Shown: positions 6,855 to 12,173 of the stretch, piece after piece | Layout: the number at the start of each line of letters is the position of its first letter | How positions within the stretch are numbered: the stretch's first letter is position 1 | Assembly (NCBI GenBank): GCA_041605955.1 | Contig: JBFIXI010000088.1 | Coordinates: 1 to 12,173, forward strand | DNA from: JAHEJX01 sp041605955 | GTDB taxonomy: Bacteria; Actinomycetota; Acidimicrobiia; Spongiisociales; UBA5794 | DNA: 12,173 nt | Reading direction: 5' to 3' | The notes under the pieces: model-generated | The model's database searches: none | What the model was told of the DNA's origin: nothing | Seen by the model: only the letters and a program-made list of their open reading frames with translations | Made by a program: the position numbers and the translations under genes

Positions 6855-8162
6855 TCAGTCGCGTTCAGAGTCTGCCCGTCGCTGATCGGCAACGACCTGC
6901 ACTTCGGCCGCGATCTCGGGAAAGTCCTGCAACGCCTTGGCGAACGCCGCCCGGTCGAGCCCATACACGTTGCAGTAGTCGATAGCACGTACGGTGTTGG
7001 CCCGGGGGGCGCTGTCGAGCAGTGCCATCTCGCCGACAAAGTCGCCGTCACTCAACACCGCAATTGCCTCGTTGTCATCGGGCCCCAAGACCTCGACGTT
7101 GCCCTTGTTGATGAAGAAGAGCTCGCGTCCTGGTTCGCCCCGCCGCATCAGCGCTTGGCCGGGAACGAACACCATTGGCTCGAGCTGTAGCACGAGCTCG
7201 CGCAAGAACTCGTCGCTCGCCGTCTCGAAGAGTGGCACCTTGCGCAGAATGTTGCGGTTGAGGTGGAGCGCAATGTCCACCCGGAGCGGCTTCGGCAGGT
7301 CGGCGAGCATCTCCGACTGCTGGCCCAGCCGGCTCTCCCATCGATAGTTGTAGTAGTCCCGCACCCTGGCCTGGAGATCGCGCGGCACGCCTCTGTCCCG
7401 CATGAAGTTGTTGATCGTCTCGAGGCGACCCAGGTGACGGGCCCGGAGCACATCGACGTTGGCGAGCAAGCTGGCCACGTTGCCGATGATGTAGCCGTAC
7501 ATCGCGGCCCCGATGGCCATCGCCACCATCGTGTAGGCGGTCTGGCCCTGACCAACGGGTGTGATGTCGCCATAGCCCACCGTTGTGAGCGTCGTGATCG
7601 TCCAATACAGCGCCGATTGATAGGGCGGTAGGTCGCTAGGACCCGACTCGAATCCGTCGATGGCGATCCAGCCAACTGCGATCCAATGCGCCAGCAGCGC
7701 TATCCAGAAGGCGAAGAAGGCTAGGCGGAGCAGCGCCGGGTTGAGGGAGGTGCGCAGCCGCCACTCCCGCTGAAGAGCGAAGATCCTGGCGACCCGAAGC
7801 ACCCGCAGCAGCGCCAAGTATCGAATCACAGGTGCGGCCGAGCTTTCCGCAATGCCGGGCACCTCGGCGAGCAGATCGAACGGGATGACCGCCAGCAGGT
7901 CGATGGTGAACCACCGGTTGATGTAATACGGTTCCGCCCGCATTCGACGACGGACGTCGGCGGCGAGAAGCACGGTAACGACCGCCGAAGCCACAATCAG
8001 CCAACCGGCGTCGAGCTCCTTGAACACGGCTTCGATGGGCATGACGACGGCGAGAAAGACCGTGGCGACGAGCACCGCCAGATCCCAGTTGGCCATGCCG
8101 AGCTCATCGCGCCGCGTGAGGACGGACGGCGGTCCGTTCGATGCCTTCCCCTGCTCGGTCAC
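6855..8162 (-). CDS. cyclic-nucleotide-gated-type potassium channel (six TM segments, GYGD filter, C-linker, CNBD)
   Basis: From GTG 8162 this is a 435-residue inner-membrane channel subunit, expected to form tetramers. Segments: S1 about 25-46, S2 53-69, S3 84-98 (with WFTIDLLAVIPFD, a CNG/HCN/EAG signature), S4 111-130 with Arg at 114, 120, 123 and 126, S5 146-168, pore helix and filter TTVGYGD (193-199), S6 208-233. GYGD implies K+ selectivity. A long helical C-linker (about 236-308; VPRDLQARVRDYYNYRWE) resembles those of eukaryotic CNG/HCN channels. A cyclic-nucleotide-binding domain follows (about 309-420), with Gly377-Glu378 and Arg387 (PRANTV) of the phosphate-binding cassette present, so cAMP or cGMP binding is likely. 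The start is uncertain: GTG 8162 or ATG 8096 (before NWDLAVLV) both keep S1, and an open GTG at 8369 adds an implausible Arg-rich tail. It is divergent from an MscS-type gene. Confidence 0.9.
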   Translation of the reverse strand: MTEQGKASNGPPSVLTRRDELGMANWDLAVLVATVFLAVVMPIEAVFKELDAGWLIVASAVVTVLLAADVRRRMRAEPYYINRWFTIDLLAVIPFDLLAEVPGIAESSAAPVIRYLALLRVLRVARIFALQREWRLRTSLNPALLRLAFFAFWIALLAHWIAVGWIAIDGFESGPSDLPPYQSALYWTITTLTTVGYGDITPVGQGQTAYTMVAMAIGAAMYGYIIGNVASLLANVDVLRARHLGRLETINNFMRDRGVPRDLQARVRDYYNYRWESRLGQQSEMLADLPKPLRVDIALHLNRNILRKVPLFETASDEFLRELVLQLEPMVFVPGQALMRRGEPGRELFFINKGNVEVLGPDDNEAIAVLSDGDFVGEMALLDSAPRANTVRAIDYCNVYGLDRAAFAKALQDFPEIAAEVQVVADQRRADSERD

Positions 8163-8285
8163 TGCTTCACCATGGGCTGCATGGTATCGAGGGGGCGAGA
8201 GCCACACCCGGCGCGCTCGGCGGACTCGACAGTGAGCGCGATCTCGTCGATGCAGAGGCAACCAAGACATCGAATCGCGTGTCCA

Positions 8286-8312
8286 TTGGCTCGGATTGTC
8301 ATTCGCAGCCAA
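8286..8312. repeat. intergenic stem-loop
   Basis: TTGGCT (8286-8291) pairs with AGCCAA (8307-8312), and CGGAT (8292-8296) pairs with ATTCG (8301-8305) with one G-T pair, a single bulged C at 8306 and a TGTC loop. The 11-bp imperfect stem lies in the middle of the divergent channel promoter region. It could be part of a leader RNA or a protein site. Confidence 0.4.
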
Positions 8313-8318
8313 CAAGAT

Positions 8319-8330
8319 GATCAGCTGATC
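8319..8330. promoter_or_regulatory. perfect palindrome, candidate operator
   Basis: GATCAGCTGATC is a 12-base perfect palindrome seven bases beyond the stem-loop, in the shared upstream region of two divergent channel genes. Symmetry and position suit a dimeric regulator; no regulator gene is nearby to name. Confidence 0.3.
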
Positions 8331-8514
8331 GAGTTCTGGAGCAACGCTCTCGGCTGCGTCGAGGAGCACGCCGATCCGAACGGCCGTTCGACGTCCTCAT
8401 TCAGTCGCCTCCGACCCTTGTCTCTGCGCTGTCGGCGGCTGCGTATACGCCGGTCGAGGCCCGGATGACCGAGCCCGAAGAAAGGCCGACGAGTGCCGCG
8501 TCTAACCTCGAGAC

Positions 8515-8519
8515 GGGAG
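8515..8519 (+). promoter_or_regulatory. ribosome binding site for the mscS-type gene
   Basis: GGGAG lies 7 bases before GTG 8527 and fixes that start, which gives MNLFEDW followed by the first membrane segment. Confidence 0.65.
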
Positions 8520-8526
8520 CCTTGCA

Positions 8527-9741
8527 GTGAACTTGTTCGAGGATTGGTTGGGTACGGGTGTGGCGGCCATATCGGCGGCCACCGCAGCAGTACTCGCCGC
8601 CGCCGTCCTCCTCTTCGTTGTCTTGCGCCGGGTGCTCCTCCCGCTGCTGGCCCGGCTCATCGGCCGCACCGCTTTCCGCTGGGACGACCTGCTGGCGGAT
8701 CACAAGGTGCAGCGCTGGTTGGCGTTGTTGGCGGCGGCGCTGCTCGTCCACCAGTCGGCTCCGGTCGTTCCCGGTCTCAACACCTTCTGGACCGAAGTCT
8801 GGCTTCGGTTGAGCGCGGTTGCTGCCATCGGCGCCGGCACCGTCGCCGTCGCTTCGTTGCTGATGGCGTTCAACACGATCTACGAGACGCTCCCCATCTC
8901 CCGGGAGCACCCGATCAAGGGTTACCTCCAGGTGGTTCAGATCGTTGCCTTCGGGTTCGGCGATGTGTGGGCATTGGCAGTGCTCACCAACCAGTCTCCC
9001 TGGTATTTCATGAGCGGCTTGGGAGCGGCGGCGGCGGTGCTGCTCATCTTCTACCGGGAGACGATCATGTCGTTCATCGCTTCCATGCACATTGCTCAAA
9101 ACGACATGCTGCGGGTCGGCGATTGGATCGAGATGCCGCAGTTCAACGCCGACGGGACGGTCATCGACATGGCCCTGGCCACGGTGAAAGTCCAAAACTG
9201 GGACAAGACCATCGCCACCATCCCGACCTACAAGCTCACTTCCGAATCGTTCAGGAATTGGAGAGGGATGGAGGAGGCGGGACGGAGGCGCATCAAGCGC
9301 TCGATCAATCTCGACATCTCGAGCATCCGGTTCCTGACCGACGAGGAAGTCGAGCGCTACGACCGTTCGCAGCCGCTGATGGGGGCGACTTCGAGCCCGG
9401 GGGCCCGATCTGCCGAAGCCACCGGTGACCGGACCGCGGTGAGTGACCCGAGCGGATTCCCCCGTCCAACCAACCTCGACGCGTATCGCAGGTATCTGCT
9501 CACTCAGCTGCGGCAGCACCCCGACGTGGCAACCGACATGCCGATGGTGGTGAGGCAACTGCCGCCCGAGCGTCATGGCCTACCCCTTGAGATCTACCTT
9601 TTCTCCCGGGAAACGAAATGGGAGAGGTTCGAGTCGATCCAGGACAGCCTCATCGGTTTTGCACTGGCCGTGCTTCCCGACTTCGACCTACGGCCGTTCC
9701 AGGATCCGACCGATTTCACCGTCCGATCCCTGGACCGCTGA
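8527..9741 (+). CDS. YbdG-type MscS family mechanosensitive channel
   Basis: This 404-residue inner-membrane protein should form a tension-gated channel that releases solutes on osmotic downshock. Hydrophobic segments lie at about 12-45, 62-82, 94-116, 135-155 and 159-190; the last, Gly/Ala-rich one is the pore helix (SGLGAAAAVLLIFYRETI). The MscS beta domain follows, with NDMLRVGDWIEMP (192-204), VQNWDKTIATIPTY (222-235) and SFRNWRG (241-247) then AGRRRIKR (251-258). These closely resemble E. coli YbdG rather than MscS itself, and YbdG (415 residues) has nearly the same length. A Ser/Pro-rich insert (about 283-315) precedes the C-terminal alpha/beta part. It is divergent from a cyclic-nucleotide-regulated K+ channel, suggesting joint roles in osmotic balance. 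The GTG start has a good ribosome binding site. Confidence 0.92.
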   Translation: MNLFEDWLGTGVAAISAATAAVLAAAVLLFVVLRRVLLPLLARLIGRTAFRWDDLLADHKVQRWLALLAAALLVHQSAPVVPGLNTFWTEVWLRLSAVAAIGAGTVAVASLLMAFNTIYETLPISREHPIKGYLQVVQIVAFGFGDVWALAVLTNQSPWYFMSGLGAAAAVLLIFYRETIMSFIASMHIAQNDMLRVGDWIEMPQFNADGTVIDMALATVKVQNWDKTIATIPTYKLTSESFRNWRGMEEAGRRRIKRSINLDISSIRFLTDEEVERYDRSQPLMGATSSPGARSAEATGDRTAVSDPSGFPRPTNLDAYRRYLLTQLRQHPDVATDMPMVVRQLPPERHGLPLEIYLFSRETKWERFESIQDSLIGFALAVLPDFDLRPFQDPTDFTVRSLDR

Positions 9742-9812
9742 GCGGCGAGTCCGCCGGCTCCGCTAGCGGGCTTCAACAACACCTGGCTCAGCGGGTTCCC
9801 CTACCAGACCCT

Positions 9813-9853
9813 TGACCGGAAGCCCGTCGCCGCGGCCGCGACGGGCGCGGTCA
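9813..9853 (+). terminator. composite hairpin terminator after the mscS-type gene
   Basis: GCCCGTCGC (9822-9830) pairs with GCGACGGGC (9838-9846) over 9 bp. TGACCG (9813-9818) pairs with CGGTCA (9848-9853) outside a small internal loop. It lies about 70 bases past the channel stop and before the acetyltransferase start. No T-run follows. It argues that the two genes are transcribed separately. Confidence 0.6.
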
Positions 9854-9914
9854 GCGGTGCGCGAGCGGCCCGACGGTCAAGGCGATCAGCGCCGCCGCGG
9901 TTATCGTCTCGGCC

Positions 9915-10514
9915 GTGTCGCACCTCGAACAGGCGCCGTCTCCCGACGACGCGCGGAGTCAACGGGAGCGGATGCTCGCCGGTGACCTGTACATCGCCAA
10001 CGATCCAACCCTGGTGAACGAGCGGCGGCGGGCACTGACGCTCCTGCACCGGCTAAACGCCACGCCCGCCGCCGACCATGCAGCCCAGCGATCAATTTTC
10101 GAGGAGCTGCTCGGTTCGATAGGTGATGGCTCGGAGATTCGTCCCCCCTTCTACTGCGACTACGGCTCTCAGATACACGTTGGTGCGCGGACTTTTGCCA
10201 ACCTCGGTCTCGTCGCACTGGATGTCGCGAGCATTGCCATCGGCGACAACGTGCAGCTGGGGCCGAACGTTCAGCTGCTCACCCCCACCCACCCGCTCGA
10301 CCCCGACCTGCGGCGAGCGAAGTGGGAGGCGGCGGCGCCGACCACCATCGAGGACAACGTGTGGCTCGGCGGTGGGGTGATCGTCGGTCCCGGTGTCACG
10401 ATTGGCGCCAACACCGTGGTCGGCGCCGGCGCCGTGGTCACCCGCGACCTGCCCGAGGGCGTCCTGGCCGCGGGCACACCGGCCCGTGTCATCCGCCCGC
10501 TCGGCGAGGAGTAG
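9915..10514 (+). CDS. maa: maltose/sugar O-acetyltransferase (left-handed beta-helix, LacA/Maa family)
   Basis: This 199-residue cytoplasmic enzyme should transfer acetyl from acetyl-CoA to a hydroxyl of a sugar such as maltose, glucose or a galactoside. The N-terminal maltose-acetyltransferase domain (ERMLAGDLY at 18-26, then NERRRALTLLHRLN) is followed by CDYGSQIHVG, FANLG, and the hexapeptide-repeat beta-helix (about 107-180). His126 in TPTHPLDP matches the catalytic His of the family (THPID in E. coli Maa), and NVWLGGG and the terminal GTPARVI are present. Length fits the family (about 185-200). Start GTG 9915 has no strong ribosome binding site; ATG 9972 is internal to the conserved N-domain, so the longer form is preferred. 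The true acceptor cannot be told from sequence, and no other sugar-metabolism gene is adjacent. Confidence 0.9.
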   Translation: MSHLEQAPSPDDARSQRERMLAGDLYIANDPTLVNERRRALTLLHRLNATPAADHAAQRSIFEELLGSIGDGSEIRPPFYCDYGSQIHVGARTFANLGLVALDVASIAIGDNVQLGPNVQLLTPTHPLDPDLRRAKWEAAAPTTIEDNVWLGGGVIVGPGVTIGANTVVGAGAVVTRDLPEGVLAAGTPARVIRPLGEE

Positions 10515-10656
10515 TCCCTTCGCCGACGACACCCCCAAACGTGAAGCGAGCAGGCAGTCTTCCAGGGCGTCACGACCGCAAGCGGTGTCCCAAACCGAGC
10601 ACGAGCTCCCGGCAAGCGGAACTTCGCATGCCACGGCCGACCGTCAAACGCGCCAG
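10515..10656. other. non-coding stretch leading into the hairpin array
   Basis: I see no gene here. There are weak or partial versions of the array elements that follow: ACCG/CGGT around 10575-10586, a poor stem around 10604-10623, and GCCACGGCCGA at 10630-10640, an exact copy of the left arm and first loop bases of the last strong hairpin (10739-10749). Confidence 0.4.
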
Positions 10657-10760
10657 AGTTCCGGCTTCGCCGGAACTCCAACGGACCGGCCAAAGGCCGG
10701 ACCGTCAACACGAATTTCCGCTACGCGGAAACTCGAACGCCACGGCCGAGGGCCGTGGCG
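10639..10760. repeat. array of four hairpins with 3-base loops joined by two alternating conserved linkers
   Basis: Four stems follow each other: 10657-10677 (9 bp, loop TTC), 10681-10705 (10 bp with one A-A mismatch, loop AAA), 10715-10731 (7 bp, loop TAC) and 10738-10760 (10 bp, loop GAG). Centres are 26, 30 and 26 bases apart. Stem sequences differ, but the connecting sequences recur alternately: type B GACCGTCAA at 10639 and 10700, and type A AACTCSAACG at 10674 and 10730. The A and B motifs partly overlap the outer stem arms. It does not look like attC, CRISPR or REP elements that I recognise. A structured RNA, a nucleoid or recombination site, or a decayed repeat family are possibilities. 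Confidence 0.7.
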
Positions 10761-10772
10761 CAGTGTCGGAGA

Positions 10773-10850
10773 ACCGTCCCGGTGGCGGACTAACGCCCGG
10801 CGCTGGTAGCGACGTTCTCAGTCGGCTGAGGTTCGAAGCGATTCGTCGCT
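10773..10850. repeat. weaker continuation of the hairpin array
   Basis: Short stems continue at similar spacing: ACCG/CGGT (10773-10783, loop TCC), CGCT/AGCG (10801-10811, loop GGT), CTCAG/CTGAG (10817-10830, loop TCGG) and AGCGA/TCGCT (10837-10850, loop TTCG). Each is only 4-5 bp, so alone they could be chance; their position in register with the stronger array (28-29 bases for the first two) is the reason to record them. The linker motifs are not seen here. Confidence 0.4.
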
Positions 10851-10942
10851 GACATCCCAGATAGGGACAGCTCCGGACCCGGGGTGTGTGGCGGTCAACG
10901 ACCAGGAAACCACTCTCACTCGAACGACATATGGGCGGCCTC

Positions 10943-11277
10943 TCAGCCGCCGAGGCAGGCCGGGTCGAGGCAGGTAGCGATCACGAGGTTGCCGGTTCGG
11001 TTGACGTCCCCCTCGACCCGTTCTGGTGGCAGGTCCAGTCGCTGCACTTCGGTCTGAAGACGACCATCGGCAGCCCGGCGGCGCTTGCGGACACGCTCCA
11101 CAAAACGGCGTCGGTCTCCTCCCGGGCGATGTCGGGTTGAAGGGTTGTATGCCCGTCACCTGGACAATCCGATGCTCGTCGCAGGCGGCTGATTCGCAAG
11201 CCGCGAGCCACAGTGCGCCGTCGCCGACATAGGCGAGGATGGGACTGAGAGACAGTACGCCGGTTGCCGGTGCACGC
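10943..11277 (-). pseudogene. frameshifted remnant of a secreted repeat protein with CxxxxC motifs
   Basis: Read on the minus strand, three different frames in succession give pieces of one repeat type: SPILAYVGDGALWLAACESAAC (from about 11243), then SVSASAAGLPMVVFRP with KCSDWTC (about 11098-11031), then GNLVIATCLDPACLGG ending at TGA 10945-10943. Each piece has a Cys-x4-Cys motif (CESAAC, CSDWTC, CLDPAC), first Cys codons at 11198, 11046 and 10972, that is 152 and 74 bases apart, close to multiples of one repeat. Such GLPVVxY/LxVAxCxDxxC repeats occur in large extracellular bacterial proteins. At least two frameshifts separate the pieces, so this is a decayed 3' end or, less likely, sequencing indels. 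Its function in life is unknown. Confidence 0.55.
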
Positions 11278-11804
11278 GACGGCCCCGCCTACTGCTCCCT
11301 CAGGGGTTGGCGACGGAGTCTCACGCCACCGGGTGGACATAGAAGCCGGCGACCGCGCCCGCCAACAACCCAAACCCACCTGCGACGACATCAGCCGCCG
11401 CCGACCACACGCGTCCCACGCTCCCCAATCGACCAAAAACGCCCCTCGAGGTGCGCCGCCTCGAACGCCAGCTCAAGGCATTTGGAGCGCTTGACGGCCG
11501 CGACCCGGACCGTGCCGCGTAGCGAGCGCCGACGATCTGGCGGACGCGGCGCGATACGTGTTCTTGCACGGAAATGGCTGAACTTGGACACGATTGCAGT
11601 CCGTCGCGGCGCCGTGAACATTGGGCATCCGTCCTCGCTGTGAGGCCTCGCCAGGCGACCGAGGCGCGAGGGCTGTCGGATCAACTCGCCGAGCGGTGCG
11701 AACCTGAGCATCTGGGCTTGGCCGGCTTGGATGGCGTACTCGTCGATCATCTTCACGAGGGTGGCCCGCAGCGCGCGGCCATGCCCTGCTCAGGCGCTGG
11801 CAAG
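11278..11804. other. region of ambiguous coding fragments on both strands, no assignable gene
   Basis: No frame is convincing end to end. On the minus strand, AGHGRALRATLVKMIDEYAI and following residues (about 11789-11640) read like protein, as does a hydrophobic tail WSAAADVVAGGFGLLAGAVA ending FYVHPVA at 11321. On the plus strand, VRRLERQLKAFGALDGRDPD (11451 on) and, after a shift near 11519, SADDLADAARYVFLHGNG ending at 11581 also look protein-like. These overlap each other, so at most some are real. I read the stretch as eroded genes. Confidence 0.35.
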
Positions 11805-11912
11805 TTACGCCGTGTTGGCGATGGCCGCATCGGAGCGGGCGACCTCCTCGAAGAACAAGTAGAGGTCGTCTTCGATCCCAGCACGGACAACTCGACAGGA
11901 GGGACAGACCAC
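11805..11912 (-). pseudogene. short frame with CPSC motif, likely 5' piece of a broken gene
   Basis: A GTG at 11912, preceded by AGGTGG on the minus strand, opens a 35-codon frame with CPSCRVVRAGIEDDLYLFFE and ending at TAA 11807-11805. A second in-frame stop follows at 11792-11790, after which the same frame is open to 11391 and includes LVKMIDEYAIQAGQAQ. The start lies 8 bases past the stop of the upstream partial gene, an operon-like spacing. It faintly recalls small Cys-pair domains of uncharacterised actinobacterial proteins; I do not name a family. A broken gene is the best reading; a real 35-residue peptide cannot be excluded. Confidence 0.4.
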
Positions 11913-11920
11913 GCCGCCAC

Positions 11921-12172
11921 CTAGCCCGATGAGAGGCTCCTCAGCTTCCGGATGAACTCGTGGCGCAGGTTCCGCAGCCACGGCTCGAGCAGCTCCCGAG
12001 GCTCCAGGCTCGCGTCCGGTTGCTCCCACAACGAGAGTCCACACCAGCCAGCATCCGGATCGTCATGCGGCGGCCCTGTGCACTCACGGGCATCGCCGTG
12101 TCCGTCAAAGGCCCTGCCACCGGGGGTCGTCGCATCCGAGCCCGAGTCACGAACTCCGGCCGGCCGGCGACT
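11921..12172 (-). CDS. C-terminal part of an unknown protein, continuing beyond the right edge
   Basis: A minus-strand frame is open from the window edge to TAG 11923-11921, giving the last 83 residues of a protein with no start in the window. The final third, SLEPRELLEPWLRNLRHEF and following, has strongly GC-ending codons (CTG, GAG, CGG, GTC-type) and an amphipathic helical look. The earlier part contains HGDARECTGPPHDDPDAGWC with two Cys and many Asp and His. I do not recognise the family. Protein-like composition and the closely spaced next frame downstream support it as coding. Confidence 0.5.
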   Translation of the reverse strand, partial: SRRPAGVRDSGSDATTPGGRAFDGHGDARECTGPPHDDPDAGWCGLSLWEQPDASLEPRELLEPWLRNLRHEFIRKLRSLSSG

Positions 12173-12173
12173 G

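Larger units (their letters stand above)
8163..8526. other. divergent intergenic region between the K+ channel and mscS-type genes
   Basis: There is no credible gene here; the open frames encode Arg/Ser-rich peptides. Promoters for both channels should be within it. Two structures stand out: a stem-loop at 8286-8312 and a perfect 12-base palindrome at 8319-8330. A very short frame on the minus strand (ATG at 8183, 7 codons) ends by overlapping the GTG start of the K+ channel gene, but I see no evidence that it is translated. Confidence 0.5.

Noticed and set aside
8163..8369. N-terminal extension of the K+ channel to GTG 8369
   Set aside because: It adds an Arg/Trp-rich stretch unlike known channel N-termini and uses up the divergent promoter region.
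8401..9576. 391-codon open frame on the minus strand
   Set aside because: It is antisense to the mscS-type gene, whose family motifs are clear. The His/Arg/Gln-rich product reflects GC-biased codons read in reverse.
10657..10760. CRISPR array
   Set aside because: Stems differ between units, linkers are only 9-10 conserved bases, spacing is too short, and no cas genes are present.
10786..10850. Possible integron attC site (CTAACGCC followed by hairpins)
   Set aside because: No matching GTTRRRY core box is found at the other end, and no integrase or cassette genes are nearby.
10826..10855. GGTTCGAAGC resembling a tRNA T-loop
   Set aside because: No acceptor, D or anticodon stems fit around it. 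The bases take part in simple short hairpins instead.
11574..11924. 116-codon open frame on the plus strand
   Set aside because: It is antisense to the more protein-like minus-strand pieces at 11640-11912. It has no family resemblance.

Overview
The window is GC-rich DNA from an actinobacterium-like genome. An Acidimicrobiia-type lineage is my guess, from the acidic Thr/Pro lipoprotein linker, the GTG and TTG starts, the strongly GC-ending codons and the mix of UnbV/VCBS and RTX proteins. There is no rRNA, tRNA, CRISPR array, insertion sequence or clear phage gene to settle the taxonomy.

Layout, left to right. (1) 1-1152, minus: a XylF-type sugar-binding lipoprotein with a strong hairpin terminator. 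(2) 1518-4558, plus: a two-gene operon joined by a TGATG overlap. It encodes a membrane-anchored or exported VCBS propeller protein with an ASPIC/UnbV domain, then a creatinase-fold (M24) protein that appears to have lost key active-site residues. (3) 4563-4597: a hairpin between convergent genes. (4) 4611-6668, minus: a Sec-exported protein with seven FG-GAP-like blades and a C-terminal RTX calcium-binding repeat tract. (5) 6855-8162, minus, and 8527-9741, plus: a divergent pair made of a cyclic-nucleotide-regulated K+ channel and a YbdG-type MscS channel, separated by about 360 bases that hold a hairpin and a perfect palindrome. (6) 9915-10514, plus: a maltose/sugar O-acetyltransferase. (7) 10515-12173: a stretch with almost no intact genes. 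It has a run of short hairpins joined by two alternating conserved linkers (10639-10850), a frameshifted remnant of a repeat protein with CxxxxC motifs, ambiguous coding fragments, and the C-terminal end of a gene entering from the right edge.

How the genes fit together. The left half is about sugar capture and surface or exported beta-propeller proteins. The channel pair suggests a turgor and ion-homeostasis module: K+ flux gated by a cyclic nucleotide on one side, tension-gated solute release on the other. I see no complete new defence or mobile system. The most unusual unexplained items are the hairpin/linker array and the degenerate M24 protein coupled to the UnbV-propeller protein.
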